Below are positions 7,894 to 16,551 of a DNA stretch of 64,000 nt, one piece after another; positions within the stretch are counted from its first letter, which is position 1, and each line of letters opens with the position of its first letter. This stretch comes from an uncultured Caulobacteraceae bacterium (GTDB lineage: Bacteria; Pseudomonadota; Alphaproteobacteria; Caulobacterales; Caulobacteraceae): NCBI GenBank assembly GCA_903872075.1, contig CAIQJF010000082.1, forward strand, positions 1 through 64,000, read 5' to 3'. The position numbers were made by a program, and so were the translations under genes. The notes beneath the pieces were generated by a model that made no database searches, was not told the origin of the DNA, and worked only from the letters and a program-made list of their open reading frames with translations.

Positions 7894-8998
7894 GGCGCGG
7901 TTCCGTGACGGGGGGCCGCCGGGCGAAAGGGTTCCGCCGGGGCGCTGGTGGGGCCTGCGGCGGCTCGCCCAGCACATCTTCGAGATAGAACAACCTCACC
8001 GCCGTCATCACCACCAGCACCAGAGGACTGGCGACCACCACGCCGGACGGGCCGAACAGCACAGCACAGGCGAGGGTGGAGAAGATCGTCGTCACGGCCG
8101 GCAGATAGACCTCCTCGTCCTGGACCACCGGCGTGATGAAGGTGCCCTCGATGGTGTGCACGCCCCAGAACATCAGGCCGGTCAGGACGGCCAGCTGCGG
8201 GCTGCTGGTCAGGGCGACAAGGACGGCCGGTACGGCCGCGAGAATGGCGCCGATATAGGGAATGAAGGTCAGCAGCGCGCCGGTGAGGCCGAGCAGGAGC
8301 GCCGCCGGGATGCCCAGCATGTAGAGCCCCAGGCTGGCGAGGACGCCGATGGCGCCCATGACGATGACCCGGCTGATCAGCCAGCGCCGCAGCACGTCGC
8401 CGCAGGCCGCGATGAACACCGCCGCCCTCGGCCGCCGCGCCGGCGGAACGAGGATCAGGATGGCCCTCACATAGCGTTCCTGGTCCAGGGCCAGGAACAG
8501 GCTGGTGACGAGGACCACCAGACCATAGGCGAGATAGCGGCTGGTGGCGGTGAGCACCGAGCCGAGCATGGGCGCGAGGGTGTCGGTGGCGTCGGAGACG
8601 CCGGCTCCGTTGGCGCGTTTGAGCAGAGCCGCGCTCCAGTCGTGGGCCCGCGCCCACACGAGTACGGCGTGGGCGCTCTCCGTCGCCTTGGCGAGTATCT
8701 GTTGATACTGATCCTGGATGCGCCAGCCGTAGAGGGCGATGACCGCGCCCAGCACGCCGAAGATCAGCGCGGCGGACAACAGGATGGCGGCCTTGCGCGG
8801 CAGCGGCATCAGCCGTCGGAGGCCGTCGGCCAAGGCGTTGAAGGCGATCGCCAGGAGAATGGCGGCGAACAGCAGCAGCAGCAAACCGCCGAGCTTCCAG
8901 AGCATCAGCGCCGCCAGCGCCAGGGCCGCCACGGCGACGGTCCAGGCAACGGGACCCCGTCCGGGCGGTCTGGAGGCGGGATCGGCCTGGTTGTCCAC
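7868..8998 (-). CDS. AI-2E family transporter (UPF0118-type permease)
   Basis: 376 residues, strongly hydrophobic, with the layout of the AI-2E exporter family: two N-terminal helices (TVAVAALALAALMLW and LLLLFAAILLAIAF), a soluble central part, then a helix bundle with the family signature FIPYIGAILAAVPAVLVAL around residues 240-260 and a C-terminal GPSGVVVASPLVLVVMTAV. Despite the name, many members move ions or unknown solutes. It sits between a VIT-type transporter and a P-type ATPase gene, overlapping the latter, which suggests a shared role in ion balance. A proline-rich, basic cytoplasmic tail of about 30 residues ends it. Confidence 0.85.
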   Translation of the reverse strand: MDNQADPASRPPGRGPVAWTVAVAALALAALMLWKLGGLLLLLFAAILLAIAFNALADGLRRLMPLPRKAAILLSAALIFGVLGAVIALYGWRIQDQYQQILAKATESAHAVLVWARAHDWSAALLKRANGAGVSDATDTLAPMLGSVLTATSRYLAYGLVVLVTSLFLALDQERYVRAILILVPPARRPRAAVFIAACGDVLRRWLISRVIVMGAIGVLASLGLYMLGIPAALLLGLTGALLTFIPYIGAILAAVPAVLVALTSSPQLAVLTGLMFWGVHTIEGTFITPVVQDEEVYLPAVTTIFSTLACAVLFGPSGVVVASPLVLVVMTAVRLFYLEDVLGEPPQAPPAPRRNPFARRPPVTEPRHGQPPDTP

Positions 8999-9024
8999 GG
9001 ACCTTGGGCCGCCGGTCGCGCGCG

Positions 9025-9720
9025 TCAGCCGAACAGGGAGGCGAGCCAGAAGGCCGCCCCCGCCGCGAGACCGCCGACCATCAGGGTCTGCAGGCTGGAT
9101 TTGAGCGCGCCGCCGCCGGTGAGCCGGCCCTTGACCGCGCCGAACACCAGCAGGGCCAGGCCTGTGAACGCCACCGAGACCGGCATGGCGGCCTTCACGG
9201 TGTGCAGCAGCATGTAGGGCGCCAGGGGGATCAGCCCGCCGACGATATAGGAGACGCCGATGGTCAGGGCGCTGATCGGCGCCCGGCGCGGGTTGGGTTT
9301 CTCAAGACCGAGTTCGAAGCGCATCATGAACGCTGTCCAGCGATCCGGATCGGCGGCGATGGCGGTGGTGACATCCTCCAGCGCCTGGCCGCTCAGGCCG
9401 AACCCGGCGAAGACCTCGCGCACCTCGGCCAGTTCGCGATCCCGGAGTTCGGCGATCTCGCGCCGCTCTCGCGACTCCTCACTGGCGTAGTGCTCCTGAT
9501 CGCCCCGGGCCGCCAGGAAGCCGCCCAGGCCCATGGCGATGGCGCCGGCCGTGACTTCGGCGAGACCGGCCGTGACGATCAGGTCGGATTTGATCACCGC
9601 GGCCGATAGCCCCGCAGCCAGGGCGAACGGCACGGTCAGGCCGTCGGCCATGCCGATCACGACGTCGCGCACCGATTCCGTGCCGGTGAAGTGCCGTTCG
9701 AGGTGGGGCGTTACCGGCAT
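9025..9720 (-). CDS. VIT1/CCC1-type transporter
   Basis: 231 residues of the vacuolar-iron-transporter family. Membrane helices surround conserved stretches: VRDVVIGMADGLTVPFALAA at 18-37, then GAIAMGLGGFLAARGDQEHY, a cytosolic charged segment rich in E and R (residues about 75-110) like the metal-binding domain of plant VIT1, and C-terminal helices. The family exports Fe2+ or Mn2+ from the cytosol. It lies 26 bases downstream of the AI-2E-type gene's start in the same minus-strand run, and 16 bases from the cytochrome b561 gene. Confidence 0.85.
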   Translation of the reverse strand: MPVTPHLERHFTGTESVRDVVIGMADGLTVPFALAAGLSAAVIKSDLIVTAGLAEVTAGAIAMGLGGFLAARGDQEHYASEESRERREIAELRDRELAEVREVFAGFGLSGQALEDVTTAIAADPDRWTAFMMRFELGLEKPNPRRAPISALTIGVSYIVGGLIPLAPYMLLHTVKAAMPVSVAFTGLALLVFGAVKGRLTGGGALKSSLQTLMVGGLAAGAAFWLASLFG

Positions 9721-9736
9721 GGGGCGATGCGATGGC

Positions 9737-10282
9737 TCAGCGGAGGGCCATCCGGCGTAGCACGCCGTCCTTGAACCAGAAATGGTGGACCAGGGCGGCG
9801 GCGGCGTGAAAGCCCGCCACGGCCAGGATCAGATTGGCCGCCAGCTCGTGGTATTCCACGATCTGCTCGGACAGGGCGTGCCGCGCCTCGCGGGTATCGG
9901 CGCCTAGTCCCGGCAGTTGAATGAGACCGAACAGGTTGTCGCCGCGGGTCAGGGCGAGCGCGACGCCAATGGCGACGATCGCGAACACCAGCAGATAGAG
10001 CCCGGCCTTCACGCCGCGCGCCGCCAGGTCGGCCAGGGCCGGACCTTCCGGCGGAAGATGCCTCCCCGACGTCACCCGCCAGCCCAGGCGGACCAACATC
10101 AGACCGCCGACCAGGACGCCACCGACGATGTGCAGCGAGCGGGCGTCCACCCGCAGCGGCCCCCTTGGAAACCAGTCGATGACGTGCGCGCCCAACCACT
10201 GCCCGGCGACGAGCAGGGCGATCAGCCAATGGAGCGCGATCGTGACGCGGTCGTATTTCGCAGTGGAAAGGTGTGTCTCCAT
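9737..10282 (-). CDS. Cytochrome b561-family membrane protein
   Basis: 181 residues, four membrane helices, with histidines placed for two b-type haems: H18 in TIALHWLIALL, H51 in RSLHIVGG, H145 in EYHELAAN and H159 in AGFHAA. The family oxidises quinol and passes electrons to oxygen, superoxide or periplasmic partners. The ATG at 10282 is chosen because the protein then starts METHLSTAKYDR, the usual short cytosolic lead; the longer frame to 10324 adds a basic stretch. It is the first gene of the minus-strand run that continues with the VIT, AI-2E and P-type ATPase genes. Confidence 0.88.
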   Translation of the reverse strand: METHLSTAKYDRVTIALHWLIALLVAGQWLGAHVIDWFPRGPLRVDARSLHIVGGVLVGGLMLVRLGWRVTSGRHLPPEGPALADLAARGVKAGLYLLVFAIVAIGVALALTRGDNLFGLIQLPGLGADTREARHALSEQIVEYHELAANLILAVAGFHAAAALVHHFWFKDGVLRRMALR

Positions 10283-10339
10283 GGGGCGGACCCTAGGCCT
10301 GCGGAAATATTGCCGACACGACACAAATCAAATTTTCAG

Positions 10340-10366
10340 GCCGCGTCCAAAAAACGTTGACGCGGC
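10340..10366 (-). terminator. Hairpin after the SMP-30 gene
   Basis: GCCGCGTC (10340-10347) pairs perfectly with GACGCGGC (10359-10366) around an 11-base loop. It lies four bases beyond the SMP-30 stop codon in the direction of transcription. The following bases (minus strand CTGAAAATTTG) are AT-rich but not a clean T run, so this is a probable rather than a textbook terminator. Confidence 0.5.
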
Positions 10367-10370
10367 TTGA

Positions 10371-11348
10371 TCACGCGTAGGCCATGCCCTGGGCGTCGAC
10401 ATAGAGCGCGTAGAGCGACTGTGAGCCGGTGATGAACAGCCGGTTGCGCTTCACCCCGCCGAAACAGAGGTTGGCGGCGCCTTCGGGCAGGTGGATGGCG
10501 CCGATGCGCTCGCCGTCGGGGGCGAGGATGTGGACCCCATCGAGATCCGGCCCGCCCCAGCCGACGGCGGCCCAGACGTTGCCGTCGGTGTCGACCCGGA
10601 AGCCGTCGGGGCTGGCCCTTCCGAAGTCGTGGAACACCCTGGGGGCCGCAAGGCGGGTTCCGTCCACGACGTCGAAGATATGGATCTGCCGGGGGTGTCC
10701 GCGTTTGTGCGAGGCGCCGGTGTCGGCGATGTAGAGTCGGCTGTAGTCCGGCGAGAAGGCGAGGCCGTTGGGCTTCTCCAGTGACTCGTCGACCACCGTC
10801 GCCCGGCCCGTCGCCGGATCGAGGCGATAGGTGCGGGTCGGCAGCTCCAGGTCGCCCTTGTCGCCCTCATAGTGCCAATGGAGGCCGTAACCCGGGTCGG
10901 TGAACCAGATCGCCCCATCGGCGTGCGCCACGACGTCATTGGGAGCGTTCAGCCGGCGCCCCTCGAAGCTATCCATCAGTATACTGATCGTTCCGTCGAT
11001 CTCGGTGCGGGTGACCCGGCGGGCGCGATGCTCACAGGTGATCAGCCGGCCCTGGCGATCGCGGGTATTGCCGTTGGCGTTGTGGCTGGACGCGCGGAAC
11101 ACGGTCACCTGGCCGGTCTCCTCGCTCCAACGCAGCAGGCGGTCGTTGGGAATGTCGCTGAAGATCAGCGACCGCTGATCGCCGAACCATACCGGCCCCT
11201 CGGCCCAGCGCGCGCCGGTCCACAGCCGCTCCACCGCCGCGCTGCCCAGGCGATAGGGCGCGAAGCGGGGATCGAGGATCTCCACCGCCGGATCCGGATA
11301 GCGGACAGGGACGGACCAGTCGCGGTCGAGCAGATAGTTGGCGGACAT
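10371..11348 (-). CDS. SMP-30/gluconolactonase-family protein
   Basis: 325 residues of a six-bladed beta-propeller of the SMP-30/gluconolactonase/LRE group, which opens sugar or other lactones using one divalent metal. Recognisable pieces are the metal-ligand glutamate in WAEGPVWF (about 48-55), LNAPNDVVAHADGAIWFTDP with the Asn of NDVV and TDP, EKPNGLAFSPD, and the aspartate in the DTDGNVWAA blade. No signal peptide is seen, so it acts in the cytosol. It ends 22 bases before the upstream D-isomer dehydrogenase start region, so both may be co-transcribed, which fits sugar-acid metabolism. Confidence 0.88.
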   Translation of the reverse strand: MSANYLLDRDWSVPVRYPDPAVEILDPRFAPYRLGSAAVERLWTGARWAEGPVWFGDQRSLIFSDIPNDRLLRWSEETGQVTVFRASSHNANGNTRDRQGRLITCEHRARRVTRTEIDGTISILMDSFEGRRLNAPNDVVAHADGAIWFTDPGYGLHWHYEGDKGDLELPTRTYRLDPATGRATVVDESLEKPNGLAFSPDYSRLYIADTGASHKRGHPRQIHIFDVVDGTRLAAPRVFHDFGRASPDGFRVDTDGNVWAAVGWGGPDLDGVHILAPDGERIGAIHLPEGAANLCFGGVKRNRLFITGSQSLYALYVDAQGMAYA

Positions 11349-11375
11349 GATGGTGGGGCTCCGGCGGGAAGCGGT

Positions 11376-12377
11376 CTAGTCGCGGCTGGCCAGGAAGGCC
11401 TCGTTCACGCAGTTCTCCAGCCGTCCGCCGCGCAGGAAGCGGCCGGCGGTGCGGGCGGAGAACAGGCGGATGTCGCGCAGGCTCTGGGGGGTGAAGAAGG
11501 CCGAGTGCGGCGTCACCACCAGCCGGTGCTTCAACCACGACTCGCCCGCCGCCCAGGCGGCGATCAGCGGCTTGTCGAGATTGGCGGGTTCGTCGGGGAG
11601 AACATCCAGGCCGGCCGCCAGGACGGTCCCGCTCTCAAGGGCGTCGTAGAGGGCGTCGATGTCGACGATCGGCCCCCGGGCGGTGTTGATCAGGACAAGG
11701 CCCGGCTTGGCGGCGGCCAGGGCGGCGACGCCGATCAGGTCCCGGGTCTCGTCGTTCAGGGGCGCGTGCACAGAGACGATGTCGCATTGCGCCATCAGCT
11801 CTTCGAGGCTGTCGGCCCGGCGGATGCCCAGCGACAGCTCCGAGCCGCTGGCCTTGTAGGGATCGAAACAGACCACATCCATGTCGAAGGCCTTGGCCCG
11901 CAACGCGGCCGCCGTGCCGATCCGGCCCAGGCCCACAACTCCAAACGTGCAGTCCGCCAGTCGCTGGCCGAAGGGATTGAGGGCGGGGCGCCAATTGCCC
12001 TTCGGATCGGCCCTCAGGCTCTCGTCATGGAAGGCGATGGACTTGGTCAGGGTCAGCATCAGGGCGATGGCGTGGTCGGCCACCTCGCGCGTGCCGTAGT
12101 CGGGGGTGTTGCAGACGGGGATGCCGCGGTCGCCCCAGGCCCGGATATCCACATCGTCGAAGCCGACGGCCGGCTTCACATAGATCCGGCAGCGCTCCAG
12201 CTTGTCCAGGATGGCCAGCGGCGGGGCGGGCCCGACGATGGCGTCGGCCGTGGCCCACTGTTCGTCGGTGACGTCGCCGAAGCGGCGAACGAACACCGGC
12301 TCAAGGCCCTCGCCCAAGCCGCTGAGTTCGGGTTCCCGGTCTTCGCCCCAGAAATGTTGTGGCCAGAGTACGCGCAT
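11376..12377 (-). CDS. D-isomer-specific 2-hydroxyacid dehydrogenase
   Basis: 333 residues. The NAD fold shows FGVVGLGRIGTAAALRAKAF with GxGxxG. Catalytic residues of the family are present: arginine in INTARGPIVD, glutamate in LPDEPANLD and histidine in VVTPHSAF. It reduces a 2-keto acid to a D-2-hydroxyacid or the reverse; C-terminal-binding-protein-like and phosphoglycerate dehydrogenase homologues look alike, so the substrate is open. It is immediately upstream of the SMP-30 gene on the same strand (27 bases apart), a likely two-gene unit. Confidence 0.85.
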   Translation of the reverse strand: MRVLWPQHFWGEDREPELSGLGEGLEPVFVRRFGDVTDEQWATADAIVGPAPPLAILDKLERCRIYVKPAVGFDDVDIRAWGDRGIPVCNTPDYGTREVADHAIALMLTLTKSIAFHDESLRADPKGNWRPALNPFGQRLADCTFGVVGLGRIGTAAALRAKAFDMDVVCFDPYKASGSELSLGIRRADSLEELMAQCDIVSVHAPLNDETRDLIGVAALAAAKPGLVLINTARGPIVDIDALYDALESGTVLAAGLDVLPDEPANLDKPLIAAWAAGESWLKHRLVVTPHSAFFTPQSLRDIRLFSARTAGRFLRGGRLENCVNEAFLASRD

Positions 12378-12473
12378 GCTGTTCCGCTCCCGTCGCCCGT
12401 GATCCCGGCGCGCCCTTCACGGGCTGACGAATCTCTTAGGACATGGGCGCGGCGGGCGCCACGGGGCGGAAGC

Positions 12474-12839
12474 TCAGGCGGGTTTGAAGGCGGCCGCGAG
12501 CTTGCTGATCGACGCCGCCAGGGTATTCAGGGCCGCGCCTTGAGCCGTCTGGGTATCGAGATCGCGGATCGCGGCCAGAAGGTCGTCATCGCCGGTGGTG
12601 TCGGGCGGCGCGCCGGCGTTTTCGATGGCGTTGTACCAGTTGCGCGCCTCGTCCAACTGGCTCTTGAGGTCGTCGTAAGCGGGGTCGGTCGCGTCCATTG
12701 AGAGCACAATGGCCCAGAGCCATTTGATCTTGGCGTCGAGCAGCGCGAGCTTCTGCGCCTGAACGTCCCCGCCGGCGGCGGCGAGGCTCGCGTCGAGTTC
12801 GCCAGCTGTGGGCGGCGCGCCCTGAACGGGGTTCGGCAT
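12474..12839 (-). CDS. Hypothetical protein, third gene of lipoprotein operon
   Basis: 121 residues, acidic and alpha-helical, no signal peptide and no family that I recognise. The middle holds LALLDAKIKWLWAIVLSMDA and LKSQLDEARNWYNAIENAG, followed by an acidic loop (DTTGDDD) and an alanine-rich C-terminal helix that could form a coiled coil. It begins 22 bases after the 170-residue lipoprotein gene, so it is probably translated from the same message. The operon context suggests an envelope-related task, but it has no export signal of its own. Confidence 0.65.
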   Translation of the reverse strand: MPNPVQGAPPTAGELDASLAAAGGDVQAQKLALLDAKIKWLWAIVLSMDATDPAYDDLKSQLDEARNWYNAIENAGAPPDTTGDDDLLAAIRDLDTQTAQGAALNTLAASISKLAAAFKPA

Positions 12840-12861
12840 GGCGGGGTGTCCTTAAGCCTGT

Positions 12862-13374
12862 CTATTTCGCGGCGTCGTCCGAGGCCTTGGTCTTCAGGCC
12901 TTCGTAGGCCGTGTAGAGACCCTGGCCGATCTCCAGCGCGGCCTTGAACCGCTGGAACGTTGTGGGCGTCTTGGCGAGGTCGGCGAAGGCGCCTTCGGCC
13001 TTCTCCAGGGCGGCGCCCCCATCCGAGAGGCCCGCCGGCCTTGGCGCGACGGTGTCGCGGGCCGCCAGGATATCCTCGGCCGAAACGGTCGTCAGACGGG
13101 AGAGGGCGGCCTGACGCGGATCGTCCGGCGCCCAGCCGTTGGTGATGTCCCGCGTCCTGTCGACCAGGGCGACGGTCTCCTCGGTCGTATCGAGCTGGCG
13201 ATTGGCGTCGTAGGCGTTGGTCTGGGCCTGGCGGGCGACGAAGTCCGCCGTCGTCCTGCGGTGCGCGGCGATGGTCGTGGCCGTGTGGCCCGCGACGGTG
13301 CGCATCTGCGGACTGTTGGCGCAGGCGCCCAGAGACAGCAGGGCGGCGAGGGGGAGGGCGGCGAGCGCGCGCAT
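12862..13374 (-). CDS. Putative lipoprotein, second gene of lipoprotein operon
   Basis: 170 residues beginning with a lipoprotein signal, ALPLAALLSLGAC, where the Cys at 18 would be lipidated. The mature part is helical and polar with many Ala, Thr and Asp (for example TTIAAHRRTTADFVARQAQT), and ends with FKAALEIGQGLYTAYEGLKT. No known domain is evident. It lies eight bases after the larger lipoprotein gene and 22 bases before the small hypothetical gene. The three probably form one envelope complex or scaffold. Confidence 0.7.
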   Translation of the reverse strand: MRALAALPLAALLSLGACANSPQMRTVAGHTATTIAAHRRTTADFVARQAQTNAYDANRQLDTTEETVALVDRTRDITNGWAPDDPRQAALSRLTTVSAEDILAARDTVAPRPAGLSDGGAALEKAEGAFADLAKTPTTFQRFKAALEIGQGLYTAYEGLKTKASDDAAK

Positions 13375-13382
13375 GGGATCTC

Positions 13383-14894
13383 CTATTTCCCCGCCGCGAC
13401 GCCGATCAGGCCGAGCGTCGCCATGAGCTGGACCAGCACGGTGGGATCCAGGCCGCCATCCGCGTAGGCCTTCACGGACTCGCTGGCCGCCAGGATCAGG
13501 CCGCGCTGACGCACCGCGCCATTCTGAACCCGGCGAATGGCGGCGAGCCGGAAGGCGCGCAGCCCCTGTTCGTCGAGCAGGCTTTCAGGAATGCGGCCGG
13601 CGTTCCAGCTGTCGGCGTATACGGGCAGGGCGCGGCGGAGCCGCCCGGCCGAATCCATGGCCACCTCGCCTTGCCGCAGGATCGTGAGGGCCTTGGCTAG
13701 GCGCGAGGCTTCCTTGGCGAGAAGCAGCGCCTTTGTCTGTTTGAGCTCCCGGGCCGTCTTGCCGGCGGCGGCCTGAAGGTCGGCGTCTGCGGCGCTGGCC
13801 GAAGCCATGGCTGTCGCGGCCGCCATCCAGGGGGCGGACCTGCGCCGCGGGTCCTTCAAGTCCGCCACCGCGCCCAGCGCGGACAGCAGATTGAAGACCG
13901 CCTCGGTGCGGCCCGAGGTGGCGGTGGCGACGATGCTCTTGCAGTCCACACCGGCCGCGGCGGCTTTCTTCTCGTCGCCGCCGGCGCAGGCGGCGCCCTG
14001 CAGCAGACCGCCCAGTTCGTCCTCGGCCTGTTTCCAGCCCCAGGTCCTGGCTTCGTCGGACGCGTCGCCGAGCACCGAGGCGATGTCCTCGCGGAGCTTG
14101 TCGATGGCGACGGCATTGCCCGATTCCGCGGCCGCCTTGGCGGCCTTGATCTCGGCCTGGAGGGCGCCCAGCTGGTTGGGGCTCGGCTTGGACGCCTTGG
14201 GGGCGCCGGCCTTGATGGTTGCAAGCAGGTCGCCGCCGATTGCGGAGGGCGCGCCGTCGGTTCCTGGGAAGGCCTTCTCGATGACAGCCGCCTCGGCGGC
14301 GCGGCTGTCGCTCAGCCACTGACAACGTTCGGCCAGGGCGCGCAGCTTTTGGCCGGATCCGGAGGCTGGCCCGCCCGCCAGGGCGTCGCAGCTGTCATCC
14401 GCGCTCTTTTCATCCTTCGCCAGCGAGAGCCGGTAGGCGACACGCGCGCTGTCGACGTCCACCTGGGCGTCCCGAACGAGCTGGGCCTTGGCGACATAAT
14501 TCACCGCGAAGGTGGCCAGACCTGGCAGGCGGCGGGCGAGTTGCGGGTCGGCGCAGAGGTTGTCGCCGAGGATGGCCCCCAGACGCGCGCAGATGGTTGC
14601 GTCGAGCCTGGCGCGGGCCGCATCCGGGCTTGCAAGATCGACGACCCCCGCGAGATCGAGATCTCGACGCGCCACCTGCTGGCGGGCGATTCCGAGGTCG
14701 AGTTTCGCGCCGACCGCCGTCAGGTTTGCGATCTGGTCATCGAAGGTCTTCACGGAGTCGGTGGCGCGGACAGCGGCGTCGGCCGCGTCGGCCTGAGTCG
14801 CCAAGGCAGGGCTGTGAAAATACACACCGCGCGTGGCGCAGCCGGCGAGCCCCGCCGCCATCGCCAATCCCACGATCATGCCCGTCAGTCGCAT
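13383..14894 (-). CDS. Large putative lipoprotein, first gene of lipoprotein operon
   Basis: 503 residues. The N-terminus is a lipoprotein signal, GLAMAAGLAGCATRG, with the lipobox LAGC ending at Cys 19. The mature protein is predicted helical and alanine-rich, with many charged heptads (KLREDIASVLG, ELKQTKALLLAKEASRLAKA) typical of coiled coils, and four to six scattered cysteines (SCDALAG, RCQWL, ACAGGDE, DCKSI) that could form disulfides. I know of no family for it. The ATG at 14894 is preferred because it puts the lipobox at the expected distance; the frame extends to 15011 without purpose. It heads a three-gene unit. Confidence 0.7.
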   Translation of the reverse strand: MRLTGMIVGLAMAAGLAGCATRGVYFHSPALATQADAADAAVRATDSVKTFDDQIANLTAVGAKLDLGIARQQVARRDLDLAGVVDLASPDAARARLDATICARLGAILGDNLCADPQLARRLPGLATFAVNYVAKAQLVRDAQVDVDSARVAYRLSLAKDEKSADDSCDALAGGPASGSGQKLRALAERCQWLSDSRAAEAAVIEKAFPGTDGAPSAIGGDLLATIKAGAPKASKPSPNQLGALQAEIKAAKAAAESGNAVAIDKLREDIASVLGDASDEARTWGWKQAEDELGGLLQGAACAGGDEKKAAAAGVDCKSIVATATSGRTEAVFNLLSALGAVADLKDPRRRSAPWMAAATAMASASAADADLQAAAGKTARELKQTKALLLAKEASRLAKALTILRQGEVAMDSAGRLRRALPVYADSWNAGRIPESLLDEQGLRAFRLAAIRRVQNGAVRQRGLILAASESVKAYADGGLDPTVLVQLMATLGLIGVAAGK

Positions 14895-14928
14895 GGCGCG
14901 TCCGCCCCCCTTGGACGGTTCCCGTCGA

Positions 14929-16353
14929 TCAGCCGCCTGGGACCCACCCCGCGTGGAAGCCGAAGGGCACGCGGTGCGGAATGGCGATGCGCGCCACCGG
15001 CGGTCCTTCAAAGTTCCGCGCGTCGATGATCAGGCACTCGCTCTGGCGGGTGTTTTCGTCCCACACGAACAGGACGACATAGCCGTCGTCCTCGGCTGTA
15101 GCCCCGCTCCGCTTGGCGAAAACGCCCTCGCCGCCCCAGCGGCCCGGACCGAGATCGTGGACCTGGATGGCGCCGGTCTCGTTGTCGTACTTGAGCTCGC
15201 CGTTGAACATGGCGTCGTGCTTCACATCGAAGCGCGCGGCGTAGGTGTATCGCGTCTTGCGACCGGCCAGGTCGTCGTTGATGCGGGTGAAGTCGCAGTG
15301 ATGGACGGTATCCAGGTGGCGCTCGCTCGCCTGGCCGGTCTTCATGTTCAGACGCCACTCATAGAGCTGACCGAGCTGATCGCTCATGTCCTGGTGCTTG
15401 CCGGCGTTCTCGGTGGCGCGGGAGATGTCGGTGCGCAGCGAGCGGCTGGCCTGCACCACCACCTCATCGCCCTCTTCCCAGGCGTTGGAGACGTGGAAGA
15501 CCATGGAGAGGTCGACGTCGAACCATTTCACGTCGGCGTCCGAGCCATAGCGCGGCACGACGCCCAGACGTGAGCCGTTCTCGGGCTCCCAGTCGAGCAT
15601 CAGCCCGCCGCTCATCGCCCGGTTGAAGTCGAAGGTGATGGGCATGTCCAGGAACACCGAATAGTGCTCGGTGATGGCGAAGTCGTGCATCATCACCCCC
15701 TTGGGCAGGGTGATGGGTGTGGTGTGGACGATCTCTCCGGCTGGGCTGATCACGCTGTAGGTGACGAACGGCGGGAATGGCGCATAGCCGAAGGTCATCA
15801 TCTCTCCGGTCACCGCATCCACCTTCGGGTGGGCGGTGAAGGCGTGGGTGAGCTTTCCGCCGAAGGTTTCCTCACCCACCGTACCCAGATCCGGCAGGGT
15901 CATCTTGTGGGGAGGGGCCGCCTCCATCAGGGCGTAGAGGGTGTTGTTGTGATAGACCATGGCCGTGTTGGCCGTGTTCTTCATCATCCCTTCGGCCGGC
16001 GGGGCGACGCCTTTGACGAAGTCGCCCATGGCGGCCATACCCTTCCAGATCCAGGTCCCCTTGGCGCGCTCCAGGCGCAGGCCCTCGGTGTCCACGAAGC
16101 GGTTGCGGTAGGTCGCCCGGCCGTTCTCGAACTGCACGCCGTGGATCATCCCGTCGCCGTCGAAGATGTGATAGGTGGCCTCATCCGGCACGAACACGGG
16201 ATTGGGGCCGATCCGCAGGAAGTGGCCGTTGAGATCCTTGGGGATTTCGCCGCTGATCGCCACGGCCGCGTCGGTGTGCTCCTCCGTCACCGGCGCGTAG
16301 TTGCCGCTCAGGAACGGGTTGGCGAAGGTCTCGGCTTTGGGCTGGGCGGTCAT
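14929..16353 (-). CDS. Carotenoid oxygenase (carotenoid/stilbene cleavage)
   Basis: 474 residues of the carotenoid cleavage oxygenase family, a seven-bladed propeller with a four-histidine iron centre. Likely iron ligands are in TAHPKVDAVTGEM, MMHDFAITEHYSVFLD, MVFHVSNAWEEGDEVV and near the C-terminus GFHAGWV. The start region LNGHFLRIGPNPVF is also typical. Such enzymes cleave a carotenoid, apocarotenoid or stilbene double bond with O2. ATG 16353 is preceded by a GGAGGA ribosome binding site; the longer frame to 16425 is not needed. The gene is single, with the lipoprotein operon 34 bases downstream. Confidence 0.9.
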   Translation of the reverse strand: MTAQPKAETFANPFLSGNYAPVTEEHTDAAVAISGEIPKDLNGHFLRIGPNPVFVPDEATYHIFDGDGMIHGVQFENGRATYRNRFVDTEGLRLERAKGTWIWKGMAAMGDFVKGVAPPAEGMMKNTANTAMVYHNNTLYALMEAAPPHKMTLPDLGTVGEETFGGKLTHAFTAHPKVDAVTGEMMTFGYAPFPPFVTYSVISPAGEIVHTTPITLPKGVMMHDFAITEHYSVFLDMPITFDFNRAMSGGLMLDWEPENGSRLGVVPRYGSDADVKWFDVDLSMVFHVSNAWEEGDEVVVQASRSLRTDISRATENAGKHQDMSDQLGQLYEWRLNMKTGQASERHLDTVHHCDFTRINDDLAGRKTRYTYAARFDVKHDAMFNGELKYDNETGAIQVHDLGPGRWGGEGVFAKRSGATAEDDGYVVLFVWDENTRQSECLIIDARNFEGPPVARIAIPHRVPFGFHAGWVPGG

Positions 16354-16551
16354 CTGGGGTCCTCCGGAAGCGCCGCGGTTTGTTACGGGCCCGAAACGCG
16401 GCGCCGATGCGGTCGCTTTGAGCAAAGACTAGGCATGTCCTCATCAATCCACAACAGTCCTCGCAAGATCGGGCGAAGGCGGTATCCTCCGGTCATGGCC
16501 GCGCCGGAGCTGCGTTCTGACTTCGCGGGTCAAAGGGAGAGGACGCCGGCC

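Noticed and set aside
6562-7908. 448-codon plus-strand frame opposite the P-type ATPase
   Set aside because: Low-complexity shadow of the ATPase reading frame; the minus-strand product has all the catalytic motifs.
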